Position numbers and translations under genes: made by a program. DNA of 64,000 bases from Polyangiaceae bacterium (GTDB lineage: Bacteria; Myxococcota_A; Polyangia; Polyangiales; Polyangiaceae), in assembly GCA_020633235.1 (NCBI GenBank), contig JACKEA010000005.1:372001-436000 (forward strand), written 5' to 3'. Within the stretch, counting starts at the first letter, position 1. The number at the start of each line of letters is the position of its first letter. Below, piece after piece: positions 36,182 through 43,725 of this stretch. Under the pieces are notes generated by a model, which was given only the letters and a program-made list of their open reading frames with translations, did not search any database and had not been told where the DNA came from.

Positions 36182-37276
36182 TCAGGGGTTGTCGCAGGGG
36201 GCGGGGTGGACGCGGCAGGCCGTGGCTTTGACGATGAGCCAGACGTCCGCGCCTTCGCTCAGGGCGAGCTCGGCGACGGCGGCTTCGCTGAGCTCCACGC
36301 CGAGCTCCACGCCCGAGAGGGCCACGCGCGCGAGCCGCCCCGAGCCGAAGGGACGGAGCTCGCGGATGCGCCCCGGGTGGACGTTGCGCGCCGACAGGCC
36401 TTCGGGGCGACGCCCTGCGAGGATCACGTCCCGCGCGGCGATCTCCATCAGGGTTTCACTCCCGACGCCAATGCCGCCGCGGGAAGCGACGGCGGACAGC
36501 TCCAGAGCGCCCGCCCGCACGCGGCAGCCGTCACCGCTGTGGGCGATGACCGTGCAGGGCAGCGTGTTCGTGTAGCCGTGCTCCGCGCCGAGACGCCACA
36601 CGCGGGCGTCGGACAGCACTGCGTGCGCGCTGCCCTGGGCGACGACGCGCCCGGCGTCCAGCACGACGACCTCGTCGGCGAGCAGCTCGACTTCCGCGGG
36701 ATCGTGGGAGACGAGCAGCACGGGCAGCTCGAAGCGCCGCACGATGCCGTGGACGTACGGCAAGAGACTCCGCCTCAAAGGCAGATCCAGTGCGCCGAAG
36801 GGCTCGTCCAGGAGCAACAGCTTCGGCGCGGAGCACAGGGCGCGTCCCAGGGCGACGCGCTGGCGCTCGCCGCCGCTGAGCGTCTTCACGTCGCGATGCA
36901 GCAGCGCCGCGAGCCCCAGGGTCGCCGCCACCTCCGCGAGCACGCGCTCGGGATCTTGGTTGGCCGCGCGGGCTCGCGCCGCACCAGCCAAAAGATTCTG
37001 ACGAACGGAGAGCCGTGGAAAGAGGACGCCGTCTTGCGGCACCCAACCGCTGCCGCGCGCCTCCGGCGGCAGGTGCACGCCGGCTTCCGTATCGAGCCAG
37101 GTTTGATCGCCGATGCCCACGCGGCCTCGGGCGGCGCGCACGCCGGCGACGATCTCGAGCAGGCTGCTCTTGCCGGCGCCGGACGCGCCGAAGATGCCGA
37201 GCACGCGCGCATCTGTGTCGATGCTCACGTCGAGCTCGAAGCGATCGAGCGGCGCCTTCAGCTGGAGCGAGATCAC
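36182..37276 (-). CDS. modC: Molybdate ABC transporter, ATP-binding protein
   Basis: 364 aa. Walker A GASGAGKSS, Q-loop region GWVPQDGVLFP, signature LSGGERQRVALGRAL, Walker B LLLLDEPFGALD, switch His in LLVSHDPAEV. The C-terminal ~110 residues form a mop/TOBE regulatory domain (NTLPCTVIAHSGDGCRVRAG, GSETLMEIAARDVI). Energises uptake with ModA and ModB. Its start overlaps modB's stop by 4 bp (37273-37276), so the three genes are one operon. Substrate could also be tungstate. Confidence 0.95.
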   Translation of the reverse strand: MISLQLKAPLDRFELDVSIDTDARVLGIFGASGAGKSSLLEIVAGVRAARGRVGIGDQTWLDTEAGVHLPPEARGSGWVPQDGVLFPRLSVRQNLLAGAARARAANQDPERVLAEVAATLGLAALLHRDVKTLSGGERQRVALGRALCSAPKLLLLDEPFGALDLPLRRSLLPYVHGIVRRFELPVLLVSHDPAEVELLADEVVVLDAGRVVAQGSAHAVLSDARVWRLGAEHGYTNTLPCTVIAHSGDGCRVRAGALELSAVASRGGIGVGSETLMEIAARDVILAGRRPEGLSARNVHPGRIRELRPFGSGRLARVALSGVELGVELSEAAVAELALSEGADVWLIVKATACRVHPAPCDNP

Positions 37277-37932
37277 GCGCGCCTCCCGGCGAGGCGTTCC
37301 GCGAAGGCCACGGCCACGAGTCCGGTGACGAGAGCGACGGCCAAGAGCACGCCGGCCTTGGCGTCGCGCCCGGATTGCTCCGCGGTCCAGATGGCGAGCG
37401 CCAAGGTCTGCGTGCGGCCGGGGATGTTGCCGGCGATCATGGCCGTGGCGCCGAACTCGCCCAGGCTGCGCATGAAGCCCAAGATGGCGGCGGCGCCGAG
37501 GCCACGGGCGGCGACGGGCAGCACGAAGCGCAGCAGGGCGGAGAGGCGCGAGTGGCCCAGGGTGCGGGCCATGGCCTCGATGCGGGGATCGATGCCCTCG
37601 AAGGTGACGCGAGCGGTGCGGATCACCAGCGGCGCGGCCATCACTGCGGAGGCGAGCACCGCGGCCTTCCAGGTGAAGAGCACGTCGATGTCGAAGCCCA
37701 GGGTGCTCTTGCCGAGCCAGCCGTCGTCCGCCAAGAGCGAGAGCAACAGATAGCCCACCGCCGTGGGCGGCAGCACCAAGGGCAGCACCACCGCGGCGCT
37801 CACCACGCTCTTGCCGCGAAACTCGTGGCGCGCGAGCCAGTAGCCGATGGCGCTGGCCGGCAGCATCACCAGGGCCGTGGCCGTGAGCGCCACCCGCAGG
37901 CTCAGGAGCACGATGCCGAGAGTGCTCGTCAA
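37273..37932 (-). CDS. modB: Molybdate ABC transporter, permease
   Basis: 219 aa, five to six membrane helices (LRVALTATALVMLPASAIGY, AAVVLPLVLPPTAVGYLLLS). Signature EAA-like loop: RTLGHSRLSALLRFVLPVAA and FMRSLGEFGATAMIAGN, the latter diagnostic of ModB/CysT type permeases. Overlaps modA by 4 bp (ATGA) and modC by 4 bp. Confidence 0.95.
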   Translation of the reverse strand: MTSTLGIVLLSLRVALTATALVMLPASAIGYWLARHEFRGKSVVSAAVVLPLVLPPTAVGYLLLSLLADDGWLGKSTLGFDIDVLFTWKAAVLASAVMAAPLVIRTARVTFEGIDPRIEAMARTLGHSRLSALLRFVLPVAARGLGAAAILGFMRSLGEFGATAMIAGNIPGRTQTLALAIWTAEQSGRDAKAGVLLAVALVTGLVAVAFAERLAGRRA

Positions 37933-38648
37933 TCGCCCTCCAGCGGGACGAAGCCCTGGCTCTCGAAGACGCGGCGCGCTTCGGGGCCGCGCAGATAGTC
38001 GAACAGCTGCTGGGCTTCGGGCTGATGCCCGCGGAGCAGCGCTGCCGGGTAGCGGATCCGCGGGCCGTTCCTCACTTCGAGCACCACACGGACGTCACTC
38101 GTGGAGCGGGCGTCGCTCGCGTACACGATGCCTACGAGATCCTTGCCGCGGCGGACCTGGCCCAGCGCCGCGCGCACGTCCGGCATGGGCAGCACGTGGT
38201 CTTTCACGCGATCCCAGAGCTTCTCGGACGTGAGCCACTGCTTGGCGTAGATGCCGGCGGGCACCGCCTCGGGGTTCGCGAGCACCAGGTGCGGGGCGTT
38301 CTGCAGATCCGAGGGCGCGTCGATCTTCAGCGGCGAGTCCGCCTTGACCACGACCACCAGGTGGTTTTCGAGCAAATCGACCCGAGTGTCGACGCTCGGC
38401 ACGCGATCCATCCACGCCTCGCTGGCCGACACGAAGATGTCCGCCTTGGGGGAGGCGATGAGCTGGCGCGCCATCTGGTTGGAGCCACCGAAGCTGAAGG
38501 CGACGTGCGTCTTCGGGTGCTCGTTCTCGTAGCTCTTGCCGATGGTGGTGAGGGCGTCGGACAGGCTGGCGGCGGCAAAGACCGACAGCTCGGTCTTGTC
38601 GCGCTGGCAGCTCAAAAGCACGATCAGTGCGGCGCACTTCAAAAGCAT
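37929..38648 (-). CDS. modA: Molybdate ABC transporter, substrate-binding lipoprotein
   Basis: 239 aa from ATG 38648, with lipobox LLSC at the signal end. ModA motifs: LSVFAAASLSDALTTI, FSFGGSNQMARQLIASPKAD, DIFVSAS, LVLANPEAVPAGIYAKQWL, LVGIVYASDA. Binds molybdate or tungstate outside the inner membrane. First gene of modABC. A cluster of GC hairpins lies directly upstream (38661-38734). No classical Moco-riboswitch was recognised. Confidence 0.95.
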   Translation of the reverse strand: MLLKCAALIVLLSCQRDKTELSVFAAASLSDALTTIGKSYENEHPKTHVAFSFGGSNQMARQLIASPKADIFVSASEAWMDRVPSVDTRVDLLENHLVVVVKADSPLKIDAPSDLQNAPHLVLANPEAVPAGIYAKQWLTSEKLWDRVKDHVLPMPDVRAALGQVRRGKDLVGIVYASDARSTSDVRVVLEVRNGPRIRYPAALLRGHQPEAQQLFDYLRGPEARRVFESQGFVPLEGD

Positions 38649-38660
38649 GGAACAGTGGCG

Positions 38661-38734
38661 GCGCGGGGTTGGGGTCCCCGCGCGGGGTGTGGGGCGAAGC
38701 CCCACGGCGAAAATCCGGCGGGGCCGGCGCCGGC
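38661..38734. promoter_or_regulatory. Cluster of three GC hairpins upstream of modA
   Basis: GCGCGGGG/CCCCGCGC (38661-38683), GTGGGGC-GAA-GCCCCAC (38689-38705) and the palindrome GCCGGCGCCGGC (38723-38734), all within the divergent region modA/38811. The GAA-looped 7-bp hairpin is especially tidy. They could be a leader of modA, or a separate short repeat. No function is established. Confidence 0.45.
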
Positions 38735-38810
38735 TGCTCACCAGTCACCCGAGTCGCGAGGCGCCAACGTGTCACAACTCAATGGAAAACGCGGTAGCCT
38801 TGCCCGACTC

Positions 38811-39512
38811 ATGGGCACGTTCTACCTCAAACAGCTGTTGGTTGGGCGCGAGGTCGGCAAGGGCGACCGTATCGGCACCCAGATGCAGAACTTCGTGTAT
38901 CTGGTCGGGGACCGCGACGCCGGGGAGTGTTTGGTGATCGATCCAGCTTGGGACGTCGACGGCATAGTGGCCACCGCCCAGGCGGACGACATGAAGATCG
39001 TCGGCGCCTTGGCCACGCACTATCACCCGGATCACGTGGGCGGCAGCATGTTCGGCTTCAGCGTGCAGGGCCTACCGGCGCTGCTCGAGAAGAACCCGTG
39101 CCCGGTGCACGCCCACAAGCTCGAGGCCGAGGGCATCCGCGTGGTGACCGAGCTTTCCAAGAGTGACATCACCGAGCACGACTCGGGGGACGCCATCGTC
39201 GTCGGCGAGGTCGAGGTGAAGCTCCTCCACACGCCGGGGCACACGCCCGGGTCGTCGTGTTTTCGGGTGAAGGATGCGCTCTTGGCCGGGGACACCCTGT
39301 TCCTCCAAGGCTGCGGCCGGGTGGACTTGCCGGGCGGGGATCCGGAAGAGATGCGCCGCACCCTGCGCCAGCGCCTCGCCACGTTGCCGGACAGCATCGT
39401 GCTGTATCCGGGGCACGCCTACGGTGGCGAGCACGCCGAGCTCGGCGAGGTCCGCCGCATCAATCCGGTGTTTCCGCCGCCCGGGCCCGGCGCCAAGGAA
39501 GTGCTAGACTGA
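38811..39512 (+). CDS. Metallo-beta-lactamase fold hydrolase (glyoxalase II/persulfide dioxygenase-like)
   Basis: 233 aa. Metal-binding motif THYHPDHVGG (H-x-H-x-D-H), then the later His in LLHTPGHTPGSSCFR, Asp in LLAGDTLFLQGCGRVD, and His in YPGHAYGGEHAELGE. Short inserted loop and C-terminal helix suggest glyoxalase-II-like or persulfide-dioxygenase-like activity rather than a lactamase. Cytoplasmic. Divergent from modA; followed after ~25 bp by a small exported protein. Confidence 0.88.
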   Translation: MGTFYLKQLLVGREVGKGDRIGTQMQNFVYLVGDRDAGECLVIDPAWDVDGIVATAQADDMKIVGALATHYHPDHVGGSMFGFSVQGLPALLEKNPCPVHAHKLEAEGIRVVTELSKSDITEHDSGDAIVVGEVEVKLLHTPGHTPGSSCFRVKDALLAGDTLFLQGCGRVDLPGGDPEEMRRTLRQRLATLPDSIVLYPGHAYGGEHAELGEVRRINPVFPPPGPGAKEVLD

Positions 39513-39537
39513 CGTGTTTCATCGGCTGGAGGTCCTC

Positions 39538-39792
39538 GTGAAACGACGGCTCGTGCTCTCTGGCATCGCGATCGGCATCTTGGTCAGCATCTCCGCGGCG
39601 GCGGCGCCGAGTCATCACCCCGTGCGCCGCGCACAAAAGCTGTCGCACGGGCAGAAGATCACGAACCTCCAGAACGTGGTGGTGCACGGCCGGCCGGGTC
39701 GCCCTCAGGTGGTCACGGAGATCCAACGCGCCAAGCTGCGCTTCGAGGTCGGCACGGCGCGCTACGGCTGGCAGCCGCGCAGCTTCCGCTGA
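39538..39792 (+). CDS. Small exported protein, unknown
   Basis: 84 aa from GTG 39538. GGAGG lies six bases upstream and decides the start over the earlier ATG at 39514. Signal peptide KRRLVLSGIAIGILVSISAA then AAA, followed by a ~55-residue basic domain (HHPVRRAQKLSHGQKITNLQ, HGRPGRPQVVTEIQ). No homologue recognised. Short distance to the MBL gene suggests co-transcription. Stop is followed directly by the dispersed element. Confidence 0.6.
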   Translation: MKRRLVLSGIAIGILVSISAAAAPSHHPVRRAQKLSHGQKITNLQNVVVHGRPGRPQVVTEIQRAKLRFEVGTARYGWQPRSFR

Positions 39793-39796
39793 GCGA

Positions 39797-39820
39797 CGGG
39801 TAGCGCGCCGGACCAACATT
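39797..39820 (-). repeat. Dispersed element, copy 8
   Basis: Minus strand reads AATGTTGGTCCGGCGCGCTA then CCCG. It begins 5 bp after the stop at 39792 and ends 8 bp before the convergent SRPBCC stop. It matches the 57190 copy including the GACGGGTA tract next to the stop codon. Confidence 0.8.
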
Positions 39821-39827
39821 CTCTCGA

Positions 39828-40286
39828 TCAGTCTGCGGCAGCCTGCTTCGCGAAGGCCGCGAGGAGCCCCGTCCAGCCGCCGTCGGAGTCGAACACACCG
39901 CGCATCTCCTGAGCGCGCTGACCGTAACGCTCGAGGTGACGATGCTCGAGCTCGACGCGAGTGGAGTCGCCATCCGGAACGAAGCGAACCTCGACCTCGG
40001 TTTGCAGCTCGGGATCGTGCTGCCAGTCCGCCGAGATCTCCCAGCTGAGCACCAGGCGCGTGGTCGGCTCCCAGGCGACGACGTGACCCCAGGTGCAGGT
40101 GCTGCCGTCGTCACCGCGCTCGAACCAACGGCCGCCGACCTTGGGCTCGAGCTCGACGTCCACGGCCTTCGTCGCTCCAATCTTGTGCGATACGAGGGGC
40201 CACCAGGTTCCCATTCGCTCCGTGAAGACGCGCCACGCGACGTGGGCGGGAGCGGCGACGACGACGGACTTCTTCAAGCTTTCCAT
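39828..40286 (-). CDS. SRPBCC/AHSA1-domain protein
   Basis: 152 aa from ATG 40286. START-like fold typical of activator of Hsp90 ATPase homologues: VVVAAPAHVAWRVFTERMGT, VGGRWFERGDDGSTCTWGHV, WEPTTRLVLSWEI, RVELEHRHLERYG. Binds hydrophobic ligands in other members; substrate unknown. Seven bases after the ArsR gene's stop, forming the common ArsR-SRPBCC operon. Confidence 0.9.
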   Translation of the reverse strand: MESLKKSVVVAAPAHVAWRVFTERMGTWWPLVSHKIGATKAVDVELEPKVGGRWFERGDDGSTCTWGHVVAWEPTTRLVLSWEISADWQHDPELQTEVEVRFVPDGDSTRVELEHRHLERYGQRAQEMRGVFDSDGGWTGLLAAFAKQAAAD

Positions 40287-40293
40287 GTTTTGC

Positions 40294-40617
40294 TCACTTT
40301 CTCTTGCGCAGCGAAGCCGCCTCTCGCTCCGCGGCATCCTTGAACTGCAGCAGGGCCTCGTCCCAAAGGCCGTCGAGCCAACTGCGCAACGCTTCGAGCC
40401 CCCGCGGGTCCACCGAGTACAGTCGGCGCGTGCCCTCGGCGCGATCGCTCACCAAGTGCGCGGCCTTGAGCACCTTCAAGTGCTGGGAGACGGCGGGGCG
40501 ACTGACCGTCATCCCGCGGGCCAGCTCCACCACGGAATGGGGTCCGCTCCTCAATCGCTCGAACACCGCCCTGCGCGTGGGATCGCCGAGCGCGTCCAGT
40601 ACGTTTGCTGCCAACAC
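40294..40617 (-). CDS. ArsR/SmtB-type transcriptional repressor
   Basis: 107 aa. Winged HTH: VLDALGDPTRRAVFERL, ELARGMTVSRPAVSQHLKVL, DRAEGTRRLYSVDPRGLEAL. No CxC or clear metal site, so it probably senses something else or nothing. The start is the codon at 40617 (a TTG or GTG type start reading MLAANVLDA). Coupled with the SRPBCC gene, and with a palindromic site at 40643-40660 just upstream. Confidence 0.92.
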   Translation of the reverse strand: MLAANVLDALGDPTRRAVFERLRSGPHSVVELARGMTVSRPAVSQHLKVLKAAHLVSDRAEGTRRLYSVDPRGLEALRSWLDGLWDEALLQFKDAAEREAASLRKRK

Positions 40618-40625
40618 GCCGCGAA

Positions 40626-40660
40626 CGTAAGCCGCAGCTAACCGTAAGTCAAGGCTTACG
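40626..40660. promoter_or_regulatory. Probable ArsR operator
   Basis: Dyad CGTAAG-TCAAGG-CTTACG (40643-40660), with a further half-site CGTAAGCC (40626-40633) inverted relative to GGCTTACG (40653-40660). It lies 9 to 43 bp before the ArsR start and overlaps the last codon of the upstream AraC gene. Position and symmetry fit autorepression; binding is inferred. Confidence 0.6.
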
Positions 40661-41497
40661 AAACAGCATTTCTCGCACCTGGCTCGGCGCCGGGATCCCC
40701 GCGTCGTGAAAGGCGCGTTTCATGGCGGCAGTGCTGCCGTAGCCGGCGAGGCGCGCGATGTCCGCGATGCTGACCTCGGGCTCCGAGAGCGCCAGCACGG
40801 CGAGCTTGATGCGAAGGCGCTTGGTGGTCTCACGCCAGCCCACGAAGGGCACCTGGAAGGAACGCGCGAACTCGCCCAGCTCGCGGTTCAGATGCCGGAG
40901 GGAGAGGCCGGCGGTCAAAGACACGGCATCCAGCGTATTGAGCAGATCCAGCCGCTCGGCGAAGGGCCGAACAGCCTCGAAGATCCGATGGTGGCGGCTG
41001 CGTGTCTCGCTCAGACCGTGGGCGAGATCCGCGGCGAGCAGCTGCTGGTCGGCAAGAGAGCGGATCAGCTCGACGACCGCGCCTTCGTTCGTGGGGCGGC
41101 GCGCGAGGCGCCGCGCCGAAGCCCAACTGTCGTCGCTGAGCTCGATGGAACAGGGGCGGGGAGCTCCGGCGAGGAAGTGTTCCGTCGAATCGACGCGGAT
41201 CTCCAGCGCCGCGAGGGGCTCTCCCCAGTTGCGAAAGGGCACCGTGCCCTCGAACTGCCGTACGTCGAAGCAGACCGCTGCCGGGGCATCGAAACGTTCC
41301 CCGTTCAGCTCCAGCGCGCCCTGGAGCAAGACGTACAGCAGCACGCCGTCCGGGTACGCTTTCGGCGGCGGCACGAAGCGCGAGTCGAACGTCAAACCCG
41401 TACGCCGAATGGTGGCGACGAACACGTCGCGGGAGATCACGTAGTCCGCGCGATAGCTGCCGCGGCCAATGCGTTTCTGAGTGCTCGCGACGAACAT
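40649..41497 (-). CDS. AraC-family transcriptional regulator
   Basis: 282 aa. C-terminal double-HTH AraC domain (VSIADIARLAGYGSTAAMKR, LRIKLAVLALSEPE). The N-terminal domain has cupin-like strands (VLLYVLLQGALELNGERF, FEGTVPFRNWGEPLAALEIR). Target unknown. It lies upstream of the ArsR gene on the same strand; the operator-like dyad overlaps its end. Confidence 0.88.
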   Translation of the reverse strand: MFVASTQKRIGRGSYRADYVISRDVFVATIRRTGLTFDSRFVPPPKAYPDGVLLYVLLQGALELNGERFDAPAAVCFDVRQFEGTVPFRNWGEPLAALEIRVDSTEHFLAGAPRPCSIELSDDSWASARRLARRPTNEGAVVELIRSLADQQLLAADLAHGLSETRSRHHRIFEAVRPFAERLDLLNTLDAVSLTAGLSLRHLNRELGEFARSFQVPFVGWRETTKRLRIKLAVLALSEPEVSIADIARLAGYGSTAAMKRAFHDAGIPAPSQVREMLFRKP

Positions 41498-41523
41498 CTC
41501 CCGGAGCGCGGGAGGCTATCAGC

Positions 41524-42462
41524 TCAGGGACAGGTGACGAAAGGGCTGGCTGCGCAGGAAGTGTCGGCGCAGTCGATCTTCGAGTCGCCGTCGTTGTCGA
41601 GGCCGTCGTGGCATTCCTCGTTCGTGCGCTCCCCGAGGCACTTGGTGACGGCCGGGCTGATCTGACAGTCGTAGTCCTGGCAGTCGATGTGGCCGTCGCC
41701 GTCGTTGTCCTTGCCGTCGCTACAGGTCACGTCGTCGTTCTCTCCGTTGCAGACGCTCACGGAGGGGTTGGCGCTGCAGTGGAAGTCGGCGCAATCGATG
41801 AATCCGTTGCCGTCGTCGTCGAGGCCGTTGCTGCAGGCCGCGTCGGTCGACTCGGCGCCCGTTGGCAACAGGCAGTCGACCCCGGTACAGCTCACGGCCT
41901 GGCCGGCCGCGCAGGCCTTCGACCCGATGCCGTCGCAGTACACGACGGTCTGGCAGGAGACCACCGCGGGCCAGCAGTTCGGCGGCGCGCCGTCGAGGCC
42001 GTCGCAGTACTTGGGGGACGACGGATAGTTCGTGCACGTCACCGGAGTGGGGACGCAGGCCTGGTACGCGCAGTCCACGACCATTCCTTGGTTGGCTTCG
42101 TCGGGGGTGCAGCCCACCCATTGGCTGCCGCAGAGCTTCACGCTGGCGCAGTCCACCGCGGTCTTCCAGCAGGTGTCGCTCTGGGCGCAGTACGTGTCCG
42201 TACAGCTCCCGCCTCCGGCTTGGCCCCCGGCGCCTCCCGCGTCACCGGCGGCACCCCCGCTACCCGCGGCGCCGGCCGCGCCCCCACTGCCAGCGGCACC
42301 GGCTGCGCCCCCGCTTCCCGCAGCGCCGGCCACGCCACCGGCACCCGCCCCCGAGCCCGCGAAGCCTCCGAAACCACCACCGCCGCCACCGCCACCACCG
42401 GATCCGGAGGAGCACGCGGACGTCAGCAACAAGCAGAGTGCGAGATAGCGTCGTGCCGTCAT
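41524..42462 (-). CDS. Lipoprotein with DxDxDG calcium-binding-like repeats
   Basis: 312 aa. Signal MTARRYLALCLLLTSAC (lipobox TSAC) from 42462. Glycine-run and GA-rich linker to ~95, then Cys-rich domain (CTDTYCAQSDTCWKTAVDC), and a tail of three repeats with C-x2-GxDNDGDxxxDCxDxxC (NGLDDDGNGFIDCADFHC, DGKDNDGDGHIDCQDYDC, DGLDNDGDSKIDCADTSC). These DxDxDG loops resemble Ca-binding repeats. Surface-exposed by inference. Confidence 0.82.
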   Translation of the reverse strand: MTARRYLALCLLLTSACSSGSGGGGGGGGGFGGFAGSGAGAGGVAGAAGSGGAAGAAGSGGAAGAAGSGGAAGDAGGAGGQAGGGSCTDTYCAQSDTCWKTAVDCASVKLCGSQWVGCTPDEANQGMVVDCAYQACVPTPVTCTNYPSSPKYCDGLDGAPPNCWPAVVSCQTVVYCDGIGSKACAAGQAVSCTGVDCLLPTGAESTDAACSNGLDDDGNGFIDCADFHCSANPSVSVCNGENDDVTCSDGKDNDGDGHIDCQDYDCQISPAVTKCLGERTNEECHDGLDNDGDSKIDCADTSCAASPFVTCP

Positions 42463-42525
42463 CGCGCGCTGACTAGCACGAGCCTCCACCCTTCGGCTCG
42501 CGATGGCCGAAAGTATCCTCCAGCG

Positions 42526-43380
42526 CTATTCGGCTTCGAAAGTGGTGCGCACGACATCGAGCCGCGGGCTCGAAGGAAAGCCGAGACGCCGAACCGCGCG
42601 CGCCACGCACAGCGCCGAGTCGTGATTGCCGGGCACCGTGTGCACCGTCACGCCGATGGCCTTGCCGTTCTTCACGGCCGCGCAGATACGCACCGTCATG
42701 TTGCCGGGCACGCCGCAGTAGTTGAGGTAGCCGCCCTTGTCGAGCACGGCTCCAAACGCCGACGCCGGCAAGTCCGCCGGACCGCGAGCGCCACCCACGG
42801 TGATCTCGTCGTCGTTCTGCGCCATCGCTTGCTCGCAGCTCATGCCCGCCACGGCCGCGATCACCTTCTGCGGTGCGGGCTCGGGCTCGGGCTTCGGGGG
42901 CGGCGGCGGCGGGGGTTTCGCCTCGACGTGTGCTTCTTCCGCTGGGGGTTGGTCCGGCGCGATACCCGTCGCGGTCTGCTCCGGCTCTTCCTCGTCGGCG
43001 CTCGGCGCGCCCAAGCTCGGTACGTCGATGCCGGGGTCGTCACTTTCGACGCTGATGGTCGGCTCCGCCACGACCGTCGCGACCGGCGGCGGCACGGCGG
43101 ACACCTCGCGCACGGTGGCCGCGGGCTCCGGCGCTTTCGCCGTAGCCACGGCCGCCACCGGCGCGCCGCGCGCCTCCGTCACGGCGGCGTGGGCCGTCGT
43201 CGTCGCGGCGTCGAGCCACGACAGGGAAACGCGCCCCGTGGTGAGGCCCCAGCACAGCGCGACGCCGGCGATCCACGCGGCGACACCGAGCGGCGCTTTG
43301 GAACGACGTCGCCTCAGCGGCTGCTCGAAGGAGAGCTCCGGAAGCTTCACACGTTTCTTGAAGGCGAGGGGAGCCGCCAC
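42526..43380 (-). CDS. Proline-rich single-pass protein with AgmX/PglI-like C-terminal domain
   Basis: 284 aa. Basic N-terminus, one membrane helix (APLGVAAWIAGVALCWGLTT), a ~130-residue Ala/Pro/Glu linker with a PPPPPPPKPEPEPAPQ stretch, and a C-terminal domain (MTVRICAAVKNGKAIGVTVH, ARAVRRLGFPSSPRLDVV) that resembles the TonB-like/AgmX C-terminus of myxobacterial gliding-related proteins. Role in energy transfer or gliding is inference. Begins 12 bp after the stop of the small gene at 43393. Confidence 0.75.
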   Translation of the reverse strand: MAAPLAFKKRVKLPELSFEQPLRRRRSKAPLGVAAWIAGVALCWGLTTGRVSLSWLDAATTTAHAAVTEARGAPVAAVATAKAPEPAATVREVSAVPPPVATVVAEPTISVESDDPGIDVPSLGAPSADEEEPEQTATGIAPDQPPAEEAHVEAKPPPPPPPKPEPEPAPQKVIAAVAGMSCEQAMAQNDDEITVGGARGPADLPASAFGAVLDKGGYLNYCGVPGNMTVRICAAVKNGKAIGVTVHTVPGNHDSALCVARAVRRLGFPSSPRLDVVRTTFEAE

Positions 43381-43392
43381 GGGAAGAGCTTG

Positions 43393-43725
43393 CTAGCGCG
43401 ATGCTCCCAGCGCGTCCAGGGCTTGCCCGCCAAGCCCGGCGAGCACGCTGCGCACGAACGGCAAAAAGCCTTCGGGGCCGGAGGCGACGTCCTTGAGGTG
43501 CACCGTAGTGGTGTCGCTGCGGAGGAAGATCTCCCGGACGATTTCCAGCCGGGCGGGCAGGTCGATGCCCGCGCCCATCACCACGTGGTCGATGGGCGCC
43601 TCGTCGAACACGCGGCGAACGTCGTCGATGTTGCTGCCGCCGTACAAGCGAACGCCGGACAGCCCCAGGCGCCGTCGTGCATCTTCCACGACGACGCCCT
43701 TCCGGCCGAGGAGCAGGACGTTCAC
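43393..43725 (-). CDS. Small protein, unknown
   Basis: 110 aa. MNVLLLGRKGVVVEDARRRL, LYGGSNIDDVRRVFDEAPID, HVVMGAGIDLPARLEIVREI: alternating strand and helix, like one Rossmann half or a receiver-like fold. No catalytic motif. Its ATG overlaps the stop of the NmrA-like gene (43722-43725), so it is translationally coupled and may be its partner. Confidence 0.65.
   Translation of the reverse strand: MNVLLLGRKGVVVEDARRRLGLSGVRLYGGSNIDDVRRVFDEAPIDHVVMGAGIDLPARLEIVREIFLRSDTTTVHLKDVASGPEGFLPFVRSVLAGLGGQALDALGASR

Noticed and set aside
38649..38810. Moco/tungsten riboswitch or ModE box upstream of modA
   Set aside because: The hairpins there do not show the known Moco riboswitch layout, and no ModE-type ATCGnTATATA palindrome is seen.
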